The notes under the pieces are model-generated. The model was given only the letters and a program-made list of their open reading frames with translations. It did no database searches and was not told where the DNA came from. A program made the translations under genes and the position numbers. Positions 6,770-15,609 of a stretch of DNA of 15,609 nt are shown in pieces. This DNA comes from DASVXQ01 sp046727955 (GTDB lineage Bacteria; Actinomycetota; CALGFH01): NCBI GenBank assembly GCA_046727955.1, contig JBKPDO010000399.1:1-15609 (forward strand). The letters are read 5' to 3'. How positions within the stretch are numbered: the stretch's first letter is position 1; each line of letters starts with the position of its first letter.

Positions 6770-7327
6770 TCACGTTGGCGATCTCGCATCGCCGATGATA
6801 GCGCCGTTGGCGGGCCCTCTGCCTGGTGCGCCGGCCACCTCGTCCTCGGCCACGTCGCAGATGCGGCCGCCGCTGGCGCGGATGAGCTCACGGGAGGAGA
6901 TCGGGAAGACGTGGTGGGGCGTGCCGGCGGCGGCCCAGAGGGTGTCGAGGCTGCTGAGGTCGCGGTCGATCAGCAGCTCGACCGGCTGCGGGTGGCCGAA
7001 CGGCGGGGTCCCGCCGATCGCGTAGCCGGTGGCGACGCGGGCCTGGTCGGCGTCGGCCTTGCGGACCTCGGCGGCGCCGAGCTCGCGCGCGACCTTGCCG
7101 GGGTCGACCCGGTTCCCGCCGCTGGTCAGCACCAGCACCGGACGCCCGTCGGCCATGAACACCAGCGACTTCACGATCTGCTCGACGGCGCAGCCGACCG
7201 CCCCGGCCGCGTCGCGGGCCGTCCGCGTCCCGTCGGGGAACTCGCGCACTTCCAGCTCGAGGCCGAGCTCGCGGCCCGCTTCGAGCACCTTCTTCGCCTG
7301 CCTGGGTAGCTCGCTCATGCGACTCAT
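6770..7327 (-). CDS. YbaK/EbsC-type aminoacyl-tRNA deacylase
   Basis: This YbaK-fold protein of 185 residues probably hydrolyses mischarged aminoacyl-tRNA in trans (editing), as known for YbaK and ProXp-type relatives. The conserved lysine is Lys53 in EQIVKSLVF. Other family blocks are VLVLTSGGNRVD (about 65-75), ATGYAIGGTPPFGH (about 99-112) and PVELLIDRDLSSLDTLWAAAG. The start ATG overlaps the stop of the glycerate kinase gene (ATGA, 7324-7327) and has no Shine-Dalgarno site of its own, so translation is probably coupled. A second in-frame ATG lies at 7318 and an upstream GTG at 7342. Which tRNA or amino acid it edits cannot be told. Confidence 0.9.
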   Translation of the reverse strand: MSRMSELPRQAKKVLEAGRELGLELEVREFPDGTRTARDAAGAVGCAVEQIVKSLVFMADGRPVLVLTSGGNRVDPGKVARELGAAEVRKADADQARVATGYAIGGTPPFGHPQPVELLIDRDLSSLDTLWAAAGTPHHVFPISSRELIRASGGRICDVAEDEVAGAPGRGPANGAIIGDARSPT

Positions 7328-8448
7328 GGTAGCGAGGCCCACGCCCGGCCGAGGCGCTCGGCGAGGCGCTCGAGCAGCGGCTCGGCCTCGGCGATGCTGC
7401 GCTCGACGTCGGGCTCGAGCTCGGTGAGAGCACGGGCCTCCTCGATGCCGGCCGCGCGCAGCTCCCGCTCGGCCACGTCGACCACGCCCGCGAGGACGAC
7501 CACGGGGACGCCGTGGGCGGCGGCCGCTCGCGCCACCCCGAAGGGCGCCTTGCCGCGCAGGCTCTGGAAGTCGACCTTGCCCTCGCCGGTGACGACGAGG
7601 TCGGCGCCGGTCACGGCCGCGTCGAAGCCAATCAGCTCAAGGACCAGGTCGATGCCGCTGCGGAGGGTGGCGCCCAGGAAGGCGATCGCGCCGGCGCCGA
7701 GTCCCCCAGCGGCGCCTGCGCCTGGGGTGCTGGCCAAGTCGAGGCCGAGGTCGGAGCGCAGCACGCTGGCATAGCGGCGCAGGGCCGAGTCCAGCAACAG
7801 CACGTCCTCGGGGCTGGCGCCCTTCTGCGGCCCGTACACCGCGGCGGCGCCTTCCGGCCCCACCAGCGGGTTGTCCACGTCGGCGGCGACCGTGACGCGG
7901 ACGCGCCGGATGCGCGGGTCGAGCCCGGCTGTATCGATGTGGGCCAGTCGCAGCAGCGCCGCGCCGCCAGGTGGCAGCGGCCGCCCCGCCTCGTCGAAGA
8001 AGCGGACGCCCAGGGCGCTGGCCATACCGGCGCCGCCGTCGGTGGTCGCGCTGCCGCCGATGCCGAGGACCAGCTCGCGCACGCCGAGGTCGAGGGCGGC
8101 GCGGATCAGCTCGCCGGTGCCGTAGCTGGTGGCCTCGAGCGGCGCCCGCCTGCCGCCGGGCAGCCGCCGCAGGCCGGAGGCCTCGGCCATCTCCACGAAG
8201 GCACGGTCGCCGCGCAGCGCGATCGCGGCGTCCACCGGCTCCCCGGTCGGACCGGCGGCCCGCACCGGGACGCACTCGAAACCGGCGGCGACCAGTGCGG
8301 CCAGCGTGCCGGCCCCCCCGTCCCCCAGGGGCAGGCGGACCACCTCCGCGTCGGGACGGGCACGCAGCAGGCCCGCCTCGATGGCCCGAGCGGCCTGGGC
8401 AGCCGTCAGGCTGCCCTCGAACTTGTCAGGAGCCACCACCACCCGCAT
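7324..8448 (-). CDS. glxK: Glycerate 2-kinase (GarK/GlxK family)
   Basis: The enzyme phosphorylates D-glycerate with ATP, feeding glyoxylate or sugar-acid carbon into lower glycolysis. The 374-residue protein has the family's opening VVVAPDKFEGSLTA (residues 3-16; the usual form is DKFKGSL). It also has LPLGDGGAGTL (39-49), MAEASGL (87-93), ATSYGTGELI (106-115) and the glycine-rich GIGGSATTDGGAGM (129-142), followed by DVDNPLVGPEGAAAVYGPQKG. Nothing is truncated. The start ATG at 8448 lies only six bases after a TATCGT -10-like box, so its mRNA may be leaderless. The stop overlaps the start of the YbaK-like gene. No glyoxylate-pathway neighbours are in view. Confidence 0.94.
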   Translation of the reverse strand: MRVVVAPDKFEGSLTAAQAARAIEAGLLRARPDAEVVRLPLGDGGAGTLAALVAAGFECVPVRAAGPTGEPVDAAIALRGDRAFVEMAEASGLRRLPGGRRAPLEATSYGTGELIRAALDLGVRELVLGIGGSATTDGGAGMASALGVRFFDEAGRPLPPGGAALLRLAHIDTAGLDPRIRRVRVTVAADVDNPLVGPEGAAAVYGPQKGASPEDVLLLDSALRRYASVLRSDLGLDLASTPGAGAAGGLGAGAIAFLGATLRSGIDLVLELIGFDAAVTGADLVVTGEGKVDFQSLRGKAPFGVARAAAAHGVPVVVLAGVVDVAERELRAAGIEEARALTELEPDVERSIAEAEPLLERLAERLGRAWASLP

Positions 8449-8454
8449 GCGCGA

Positions 8455-8460
8455 ACGATA
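8455..8460 (-). promoter_or_regulatory. Candidate -10 box for the glycerate kinase operon, leaderless start
   Basis: Read on the minus strand, TATCGT is followed by six bases and then the kinase ATG. Transcription starting about seven bases after the -10 would begin at or next to the A of the start codon. No ribosome binding site precedes the ATG, which agrees with a leaderless message. No clear -35 is seen. Confidence 0.4.
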
Positions 8461-8470
8461 CCGAAAGCAA

Positions 8471-8574
8471 CGCTGCTTTTACCGGGGGGCTACGCTCGGC
8501 TCTGCTTCGCGTCCTGGTGCCCCGGCCCTGGCCTCGCTAGCGAGCCCCCCCGGACCCCCCGGTAGAAAGCAGCG
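8471..8574. repeat. Long imperfect inverted repeat between divergent genes
   Basis: The left arm CGCTGCTTTTACCGGGGGG (8471-8489) matches the reverse complement of the right arm 8555-8574 (CCCCCCGGTAGAAAGCAGCG), with one mismatch and one inserted base. The arms enclose 65 bases, which contain another palindrome, CTCGCTAGCGAG (8533-8544), and a second C-run (8545-8551) that could pair with the left G-run instead. The arms sit just upstream of both divergent -10 boxes. This could be an operator pair, a cruciform, or an inserted palindromic repeat. Confidence 0.6.
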
Positions 8575-8579
8575 CCCGG

Positions 8580-8585
8580 TACGAT
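8580..8585 (+). promoter_or_regulatory. Candidate -10 box for the small membrane protein gene, leaderless start
   Basis: TACGAT fits TANNNT and lies eight bases before the ATG at 8594. There is no Shine-Dalgarno sequence between them, so the transcript would begin at or very near the start codon. It mirrors the arrangement on the opposite strand at 8455-8460. No clear -35 is visible. Confidence 0.4.
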
Positions 8586-8593
8586 AGCGAACC

Positions 8594-8881
8594 ATGGGAC
8601 GCCGGTCGCGGCCACGCCGCCGCGTAGCCCCCCGCCCGCCGGCCGCGGCGGGCCGGCCCGGTGCGCCCCGCGAGTCCGCCGGCCAGCGCGTGGGGCGCCT
8701 GCTCAACCCCCGCAAGAGCCCGACCAAGTCCCGGGTGCGCGCTGCGGCCGCGATGTTCGCCGCGCTCAGCCTGATCTTGGTCGTGCTCGGGCTCGCCGCC
8801 AACCGCGCCTACTTCCAGCCCGCCCTTCTCACGGCCATCCTCGCGCTGCTCTGGGGCGTGCGGGCAGCCACCATGCGGTAG
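8594..8881 (+). CDS. Small two-helix membrane protein, unknown function
   Basis: I do not recognise this 95-residue protein. Residues 1-48 are strongly basic and Pro/Arg/Ala-rich (MGRRSRPRRR...). Two hydrophobic segments follow, about 50-69 (AAAMFAALSLILVVLGLAA) and 73-90, joined by a short NRAY turn. By the positive-inside rule both termini should face the cytoplasm, giving a hairpin in the membrane with a basic cytoplasmic tail that could contact lipid headgroups, RNA or DNA. Codon use (G/C at third positions) supports a real gene. It is divergent from the glycerate kinase operon and 136 bases before aceE, on the same strand. Its promoter appears leaderless. Confidence 0.65.
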   Translation: MGRRSRPRRRVAPRPPAAAGRPGAPRESAGQRVGRLLNPRKSPTKSRVRAAAAMFAALSLILVVLGLAANRAYFQPALLTAILALLWGVRAATMR

Positions 8882-8984
8882 CCGCCGCTGATCCCCCAAG
8901 GCGAGGCGGTTCTGGCCCAGCCGGCCGATAGATTGGGTAGGGCTGGGACTGGGGGTACTGGCGCGACTAAGGTAGGAGGGTGAA

Positions 8985-9016
8985 ATGCGACAACCCCCAA
9001 GCCTGGGAGCAAGACG

Positions 9017-9020
<4 letters not shown>
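8985..9020 (+). CDS. Possible 11-residue leader ORF (MRQPPSLGARR) overlapping the aceE start
   Basis: An ATG at 8985 follows a strong Shine-Dalgarno sequence (AGGAGGG, 8974-8980) with four to five bases of spacing. It encodes 11 residues and stops at TGA 9018-9020, overlapping the aceE GTG (9017-9019) as GTGA. Ribosomes finishing this ORF would be placed exactly on the aceE start. It could couple or regulate aceE translation. The peptide has no run of a single amino acid that would suggest a classic attenuator. Confidence 0.4.
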
Positions 9021-11712
<2,692 letters not shown>

Positions 11713-11716
<4 letters not shown>

Positions 11717-11744
11717 CGCGGGGCGCCTTGGCGCCCCGCGTCAT
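11713..11744. terminator. aceE terminator hairpin containing the stop codon
   Basis: ATGACGCGGGGCGCC (11713-11727) pairs perfectly over 15 bases with GGCGCCCCGCGTCAT (11730-11744), with only TT between. The aceE stop TGA (11714-11716) lies inside the left arm. No T-run follows, so it would be a hairpin-only terminator or a 3'-end stabiliser. Confidence 0.75.
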
Positions 11745-11758
11745 CGAAATGAATCGAT

Positions 11759-11813
11759 TGTGAGGGCGAAGCCCTCACACTTTGGGGGGTCTGCGGGGGC
11801 GGAGCCCCCCGCA
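11759..11813. repeat. Two further hairpins in the aceE/gcvT gap
   Basis: TGTGAGGGC (11759-11767) pairs with GCCCTCACA (11771-11779) around a GAA loop. TGCGGGGG (11792-11799) pairs with CCCCCGCA (11806-11813) around CGGAGC. A G-run (11784-11789) lies between them. Back-to-back GC hairpins of this kind are common as dispersed intergenic repeats in high-GC genomes. Here they may also add to two-way termination. Confidence 0.6.
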
Positions 11814-11815
11814 CC

Positions 11816-11836
11816 GCGTCACCCTCTGGGTGACGC
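11816..11836. terminator. gcvT 3' hairpin containing the stop codon
   Basis: GCGTCACCC (11816-11824) pairs perfectly with GGGTGACGC (11828-11836) around TCT. The gcvT stop codon (minus strand, 11821-11819) lies inside the stem, mirroring the aceE stop 100 bases away on the other strand. Confidence 0.6.
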
Positions 11837-12934
11837 GTTCACGAACGGTGGGCGGGTGACCCGCGCGCCGCCCCGCCGGCCGCGCACGTCGATCTCCAGC
11901 TCCGTGCCCGGCTCGGCGAGCTCCCGCTCGACGTAGGCGAGGGCGATGCCGCGCCGCAGGGTCGGTGAGAACGTGCCGCTGGTGACCTCCCCCACCGGCC
12001 GCTCGCCGGCGAGCACGGCCATGCCGTGCCGCGGGATCAGCCGGTCGGTCGGCTCGAGCCCGACCAGCAGGCGCCGCGGCCCGGCCGCCTTGCGCTCGAG
12101 CAGCGCCTCCCGCCCGCGGAAGTCCGGCTTGCCGAGCGCCACGGCCCAGCCGAGGCGCGCCTCGAAGGGGTCGGTCTCGGTGGAGATGTCGTTGCCGTGC
12201 AGGGGATAGCCCATCTCGAGGCGAAGGGTGTCGCGCGCGCCAAGGCCGACAGGCACCACGCCGAGCGGGCCTCCGTGCTCGAGCAGCTCGTCCCAGAGCT
12301 TCCCGGCCACCGGTGCGGGAACCAGCAGCTCGTAGCCGCGCTCGCCGGTGTAGCCGGTGCGGGCGAGCCGCACGGCCTCGCCCGCGTAGGCGACCGGCGC
12401 GAAGCGCATGTACTCCAGCGCGGCCGCCTCGGCGGGGAACAGCGCCCCCACCAGCTCGGGTGCGCGCGGCCCCTGCACCGCCAGCACGACCACGTCGGGC
12501 CGCGGGCTGACCTCGGTGCGGTCCGCCGACAGGTCCGCCGAGGCGCGCACCGCCTGCGCCACCTCGGGCCAGTTGGCCGCGTTGGGCACCAGCAGGTAGC
12601 CGTCCGCCTCGCGATAGACGATCAGGTCGTCGACGATCGTCCCTCGGTCCGTCAGGCACAGGGTGTACTGCGCCGCGCCCGGGGCGCCCAGCTTGTCCAG
12701 GTCGTTGGAGAGCGCGTGCTGCAGCGCGTCGTGCACGCCCGGCCCGTGCACCTCCAGCTTGCCGAGGTGGGTGAGGTCGAACACGCCGACGGCTTCGCGG
12801 ACCGCGCGGTGCTCGCTCAGGGTGCCGGCGTACTCGATGGGCATCTCCCAGCCGGCGAAAGCGCCCAGCTTGGCGCCGAGGCGCCGGTGGGCCGGCTCGA
12901 GCGGGCAGCGCCGCGGGTCCGCGCCGGTGGTCAC
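11819..12934 (-). CDS. gcvT: Aminomethyltransferase, glycine cleavage system T protein
   Basis: GcvT releases ammonia from the aminomethyl-lipoyl H protein and passes the one-carbon unit to tetrahydrofolate. Starting at GTG 12934 the protein is 371 residues, the normal family length. It opens with PLEPAHRRLGAKLGAFAGWEMPIEY (about 11-35), then VREAVGVFDLTHLGKLEVHGP. The catalytic aspartate pair is in RGTIVDDLIVY (Asp102/103). TGYTGERGYELLVP and RDTLRLEMGYPLHGNDI follow, completing the folate-binding core. The open frame continues far upstream to 13468, but that part is the out-of-frame shadow of the next gene. The start overlaps that gene's stop (GTGA, 12931-12934) and has GAAGGA upstream. The P and H proteins are not in the window; lpd, the L protein, is nearby. 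Confidence 0.95.
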   Translation of the reverse strand: MTTGADPRRCPLEPAHRRLGAKLGAFAGWEMPIEYAGTLSEHRAVREAVGVFDLTHLGKLEVHGPGVHDALQHALSNDLDKLGAPGAAQYTLCLTDRGTIVDDLIVYREADGYLLVPNAANWPEVAQAVRASADLSADRTEVSPRPDVVVLAVQGPRAPELVGALFPAEAAALEYMRFAPVAYAGEAVRLARTGYTGERGYELLVPAPVAGKLWDELLEHGGPLGVVPVGLGARDTLRLEMGYPLHGNDISTETDPFEARLGWAVALGKPDFRGREALLERKAAGPRRLLVGLEPTDRLIPRHGMAVLAGERPVGEVTSGTFSPTLRRGIALAYVERELAEPGTELEIDVRGRRGGARVTRPPFVNASPRG

Positions 12935-13395
12935 TCCGTGTCCTTCGCCGAGGCCGGGCCGCCCCGGCCCGGCGGCTGGCTCCTCGGCCGCGGCGTCCGC
13001 GCTGGCGGCCGCGAGGTCCGCACCGGCGGCGGGCCCTGGCTGGAGAGCTGCCGGTCGGTCCGGCCCTCGGCCTTCAGCCTGGCGTTGTACTCCCGCATGC
13101 GCTCTGGGTAGCCCACGATCTGCACGTCGTACACGGGCAGGCTCAGCTCCCTGCCGATGCGCTGGATCACCTTGGGAGAGCCCACCCGCCGTCGGGTCCA
13201 CTCGCCGTCGGCGGCGACCGCCACGGCGGTGGTGTCGGTGACCATCGTCTCCGGCTCGACGAAGAACTCCACGCCCTTGCGGCTGCGGGCGAAGGCGCGC
13301 AGGGTGTCGAGGTCCTCTGGGGTGGCTTCGCGGTCCATCGAGGCGACCTTGTCGCCCCGCGTGCGCCGGATCCGGAAGGCGTCCAGGAAGCTCAC
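12931..13395 (-). CDS. Conserved-looking protein of unknown function between CBS and gcvT genes
   Basis: I do not recognise a named domain in this 154-residue protein. Residues 1-113 look folded: a basic start (MSFLDAFRIRRTRGDKVAS), a helix-like segment DLDTLRAFARSRKGVEFFVEP, a strand-like stretch TMVTDTTAVAVAADGEWTRRRVGS, and LPVYDVQIVGYPERMREYNARL. The last 40 residues are a Pro/Arg/Ser-rich, probably disordered tail. No signal peptide or membrane segment is seen. The GTG start overlaps the stop of the CBS gene (GTGA, 13392-13395), and the stop overlaps the gcvT start, so it is coupled on both sides. From memory, similar small proteins occur in actinobacteria, but I cannot confirm this here. 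A role with GcvT or the CBS protein is only inferred from position. Confidence 0.8.
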   Translation of the reverse strand: MSFLDAFRIRRTRGDKVASMDREATPEDLDTLRAFARSRKGVEFFVEPETMVTDTTAVAVAADGEWTRRRVGSPKVIQRIGRELSLPVYDVQIVGYPERMREYNARLKAEGRTDRQLSSQGPPPVRTSRPPARTPRPRSQPPGRGGPASAKDTE

Positions 13396-13838
13396 TTGGC
13401 CGCCCGGTGGACCAGTGACAGGACCTGCTTGGACAGCTCGATGTGCGGCAGGTGGTCGGACTCAGCAACCCCCCGTACGCTCCAGCGCACCAGGTCGCGC
13501 ATCGAGACGATGCCGATCAGGCCCTGCTCGGAGATGACCGGCAGGTGGCGCACGCCGGCCCGGACCATCTCGAGCGCGGCCTCCTCGACGGGCGCGTCCG
13601 GTCCGGTGGTGATCAGGTCGTCGGTGAGCGCCTCGTGAGCGGCGACATTCTTGGGGTCCTCGCCTGAGCCGACGACCTCGATGATGTCCCGCTCGGTCAA
13701 GATGCCAAGCACGCGGTCGTCCTCGAGCACGATCACCGAGCCGATCCCGCGGGAGTGCATCAGGCTCGCCACGTCGGCCACGTTGTACTCCGGGCCGACC
13801 GTGACGACCTCCTTGGTCATGATCTCGGAGACCTCCAC
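13392..13838 (-). CDS. CBS-domain pair protein
   Basis: This 148-residue protein consists of two CBS domains (about 1-60 and 68-122) plus a short C-terminal helix. CBS pairs usually bind adenine nucleotides or related ligands and signal energy or redox state. Typical blocks are present in both halves: SEIMTKEVVTVGPEYNVADVASLM...GIGSVIVLEDDRVLGILTERDI and LITTGPDAPVEEAALEMVRAGVRHLPVI...LIGIVSMRDLVRW. No enzymatic domain is attached. I chose GTG 13838 because GGGAGG lies eight bases upstream and the CBS fold begins at once. The frame stays open to 13955, but that extension is unlike the family. It is the first gene of a coupled operon with the unknown protein and gcvT. Confidence 0.9.
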   Translation of the reverse strand: MEVSEIMTKEVVTVGPEYNVADVASLMHSRGIGSVIVLEDDRVLGILTERDIIEVVGSGEDPKNVAAHEALTDDLITTGPDAPVEEAALEMVRAGVRHLPVISEQGLIGIVSMRDLVRWSVRGVAESDHLPHIELSKQVLSLVHRAAK

Positions 13839-13869
13839 CAGGCAGTCCTCCCTTGCTGCGACATCTCCA

Positions 13870-13891
13870 GGGCGGGAGGTGCGAACCGCCC
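13870..13891 (-). other. Short hairpin in the leader of the CBS-gcvT operon
   Basis: GGGCGG (13870-13875) and CCGCCC (13886-13891) can form a six-base stem with a ten-base loop in the intergenic region upstream of the CBS gene. It is short and could be chance in GC-rich DNA. I see no glycine riboswitch fold in this 185-base gap. Confidence 0.25.
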
Positions 13892-13980
13892 GACCAGAGC
13901 CGAGCGTACCCCACGGTAACTCGCGCGGCCATTGATGTGCCCAAATCGGGACCATCGCTGCGCCGGCACTGGCCCAAGAC

Positions 13981-13986
13981 TAGACT
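13981..13986 (+). promoter_or_regulatory. Possible -10 box for lpd
   Basis: TAGACT fits TANNNT and would give a leader of about 30 bases ending in AAAAGGAG before the lpd ATG. No good -35 stands 17 bases upstream, so confidence is low. Confidence 0.35.
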
Positions 13987-14023
13987 GCGCCCGGTAAGCC
14001 CGGAATCAAAAGGAGCCGATCGC

Positions 14024-15424
14024 ATGCCCTCGAACTCGTACGACCTGGTGATCCTGGGCGGCGGAACGGGCGGGTACTCAGCGGCGCTGCGAGGTGCCGG
14101 TCTCGGTCTCAAGGTTGCCCTGGTCGAGAAGGACAAGGTCGGCGGGACCTGCCTGCATCGCGGCTGCATCCCGACCAAGGCGCTGCTGCATGCCGCGGAG
14201 CTGGCGGACGGCGTGCGAGAGGCTGCGGAGCGGTGGGGCATGAAGGCCGCTATCGAGTCGATCGACTACTCGGCCACCGTCGCCAACCGCGAAGACATCG
14301 TCAGCAAGAACTTCAAGGGCCTCGAGGCGCACCTCAAGAAGGAAAAGGTCGAGATCATCAAGGCCCAGGGCAGGGTGAGTGGCCGCAGGCAGGTCGAGAT
14401 CGAGGGCGCCGGCCCGATCACCGCGGAGCGGGCGCTCGTGCTCGCCTCCGGCTCAGTGCCGAAGTCCATCCCGGGCCTGGACTTCGACGGCCGGCGCGTG
14501 ATCAGCTCCGACGACGCGCTCAAGCTCGATTATCTGCCCAAATCGGTGATCGTGCTCGGCGCCGGCGCGGTCGGGGTCGAGTTCGCCTCCTTCTGGCGCT
14601 CGATGGGCACCGAGGTGACGATCGTCGAGATCCTGCCCGGCCTGCTGCCGCTCGAGGACGAGGACCTCCAGCGTGAGCTGGGGCGCGCGTTCCGCCGCCG
14701 CGGCATCGAGTCCATGGTCGACACCAGGATGGAGAACATCAAGGTCGGCGACGACCAGGTCACCCTCACCGTCACCGGCAAGGGCAAGACCAGCGAGATC
14801 TCCGCCGAGCTGCTGCTGGTCGCCACCGGACGCGGCCCGGTCAGCCAGGACCTCGGCTACGAGCAGATCGGCGTGCGCCTGGACCGTGGCTATGTGGAGC
14901 CCGCGAGCTGGGACAGGCTGGAGACCGACGTGGCCGGCGTGTACGCGGTTGGCGACCTCCTGCCGCCGCCGTCGCTGGCGCTCGCCCACGCCTCCTTCGC
15001 CGAGGGCATGCTCGTGGCGGAGCTGGCGGCCGGCCAGGAGTCGCCGCCGATCGACTACGCGGGCGTGCCCAGGGTCACCTATAGCTCGCCGGAGGTGGCC
15101 AGCGTCGGCCTCACCGAGAAGCAGGCGCGCGAGCGTGGCTATGAGGTCGTGACCAATCGCTTCCCCTTCAACGGCGTGGCCAGGGGCCTGATGTACGGGC
15201 AGGGCGGAATCGTGAAGCTTGTCGCGGCCAAGGACGGCCCGGTGCTCGGCGTCCACCTGATCGGCGCGCGGGTCACCGAGCTGATCTCCGAGGCGATGCT
15301 GGTCTACAACTGGGAGGCGCTGCCGGCGGAGGTCGCCCAGTTCATCCATCCGCACCCGACGCTGTCCGAGGCGGTCGGCGAGGCGTACCTGACGCTGGCG
15401 GGACGCCCGCTGCACCAGGGCTGA
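14024..15424 (+). CDS. lpd: Dihydrolipoamide dehydrogenase (E3)
   Basis: Lpd is a flavoprotein that reoxidises dihydrolipoamide with NAD+ and is shared by pyruvate and 2-oxoglutarate dehydrogenases and the glycine cleavage system. The protein is 466 residues from ATG 14024, which has AAAAGGAG upstream. The FAD site is DLVILGGGTGGYSAA (7-21), and the redox disulfide is Cys43-Cys48 in GGTCLHRGCIPTK. The NAD-binding fold is VIVLGAGAVGVEFASFW (175-191), the second FAD contact is VYAVGDLLP (306-314), and the catalytic His444-Glu449 pair is in HPHPTLSE. All catalytic residues are present. The frame is open back to 13853, but that extension is unlike the family and lacks a ribosome binding site. The E2 gene follows after 26 bases, so the two are probably cotranscribed. 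Confidence 0.97.
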   Translation: MPSNSYDLVILGGGTGGYSAALRGAGLGLKVALVEKDKVGGTCLHRGCIPTKALLHAAELADGVREAAERWGMKAAIESIDYSATVANREDIVSKNFKGLEAHLKKEKVEIIKAQGRVSGRRQVEIEGAGPITAERALVLASGSVPKSIPGLDFDGRRVISSDDALKLDYLPKSVIVLGAGAVGVEFASFWRSMGTEVTIVEILPGLLPLEDEDLQRELGRAFRRRGIESMVDTRMENIKVGDDQVTLTVTGKGKTSEISAELLLVATGRGPVSQDLGYEQIGVRLDRGYVEPASWDRLETDVAGVYAVGDLLPPPSLALAHASFAEGMLVAELAAGQESPPIDYAGVPRVTYSSPEVASVGLTEKQARERGYEVVTNRFPFNGVARGLMYGQGGIVKLVAAKDGPVLGVHLIGARVTELISEAMLVYNWEALPAEVAQFIHPHPTLSEAVGEAYLTLAGRPLHQG

Positions 15425-15450
15425 GGCTGAGGCGAGCAGGAGAGGCGACG

Positions 15451-15609
15451 ATGGCGACGTCGATCAAGATGCCGGAGCTCGGCGAGTCGATCACCGAGGG
15501 CACCATCACCCGCTGGCTCAAGCAGGAAGGCGACCGCGTCGAGGTCGACGAGCCCCTGTTCGAGGTCTCCACCGACAAGGTCGACACCGAGGTCCCCTCC
15601 CCCGTCGCC
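15451..15609 (+). CDS. sucB: Lipoyl-domain dihydrolipoamide acyltransferase (E2), 5' part only
   Basis: The first 53 codons of an E2 acyltransferase gene are visible before the window ends. They encode the front of a biotin/lipoyl domain: IKMPELGESITEGTITRWLKQEGD, then VSTDKVDTEVPSP with the lipoyl-lysine at residue 43. The ATG follows AGGAGAGG with suitable spacing and lies 26 bases after lpd. In actinobacteria the gene in this position usually encodes the E2 used by the pyruvate/2-oxoglutarate dehydrogenase complex, annotated sucB or dlaT. The acyl specificity cannot be told from the lipoyl domain alone. Confidence 0.92.
   Translation, partial: MATSIKMPELGESITEGTITRWLKQEGDRVEVDEPLFEVSTDKVDTEVPSPVA

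Noticed and set aside
6287..7309. 340-codon plus-strand frame opposite erpA and the YbaK-like gene
   Set aside because: It is a shadow frame. The minus-strand genes carry full family motifs and coupled starts.
7513..8565. 350-codon plus-strand frame opposite glycerate kinase
   Set aside because: It has low-complexity composition and no motif, and the kinase on the minus strand is complete.
12935..13468. Long N-terminal extension of gcvT, giving a 549-residue frame
   Set aside because: The extension is Arg/Pro/Gly-rich, low-complexity sequence overlapping two well-supported genes in other frames. The GcvT fold begins right at GTG 12934, which overlaps the previous stop.
13853..14023. 57-residue N-terminal extension of lpd
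   Set aside because: It is unlike the family and lacks a ribosome binding site, whereas ATG 14024 has AAAAGGAG upstream and starts directly at the FAD-binding strand.
13839..14023. Glycine riboswitch upstream of the gcvT operon
   Set aside because: The gap is short and I see only one six-base stem, not the tandem aptamer layout.

Overview
This window looks like chromosomal DNA from a very high-GC actinomycete-type bacterium. The evidence is strong G/C bias at third codon positions, frequent GTG starts, and a set of families typical of Actinomycetota: a homodimeric AceE-type pyruvate dehydrogenase E1, a MurT/GatD lipid II amidotransferase pair, an A-type iron-sulfur carrier with a GSCACGESFH tail, and a cluster holding gcvT, lpd and an E2 lipoyl acyltransferase. 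The exact lineage cannot be read from this sequence. I see no tRNA, rRNA, CRISPR array, transposase or phage gene, and no gap above 300 bases without a gene.

Layout. Bases 1-142 hold tandem hairpins and a perfect 16-base palindrome. Bases 161-3872 (+) are a complete OpuC-type osmoprotectant ABC importer: ATPase with a CBS tail, two permeases and a substrate-binding lipoprotein. A TusA-like sulfur carrier follows at 3896-4153. Bases 4260-6441 (+) are murT and gatD, which amidate the glutamate of lipid II. They converge on a three-gene minus-strand operon (8448 to 6383): glycerate 2-kinase, YbaK-like deacylase and an ErpA/HesB Fe-S carrier. A divergent region with a long inverted repeat separates that operon from a small two-helix membrane protein (8594-8881, +). 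aceE follows (9017-11716, +), preceded by an overlapping 11-codon micro-ORF. aceE converges, across a run of four hairpins, on a tightly coupled minus-strand operon: CBS-pair protein, unknown 154-residue protein, gcvT (13838 to 11819). Divergent from it, lpd (14024-15424, +) is followed by the start of an E2 acyltransferase gene that leaves the window.

Togetherness. The right half gathers enzymes sharing lipoamide chemistry: pyruvate dehydrogenase E1, a lipoyl E2, E3 (lpd) and the T protein of glycine cleavage. Translational coupling is pervasive: overlapping stop/start codons occur at seven junctions. Most of the window is ordinary core metabolism. The observations most worth a second look are small ones: two micro-ORFs tied to start sites, one of them in frame with a permease but closed by an amber codon; an apparently leaderless divergent promoter pair; stop codons buried in hairpins; and an uncharacterised protein locked between a CBS protein and gcvT.
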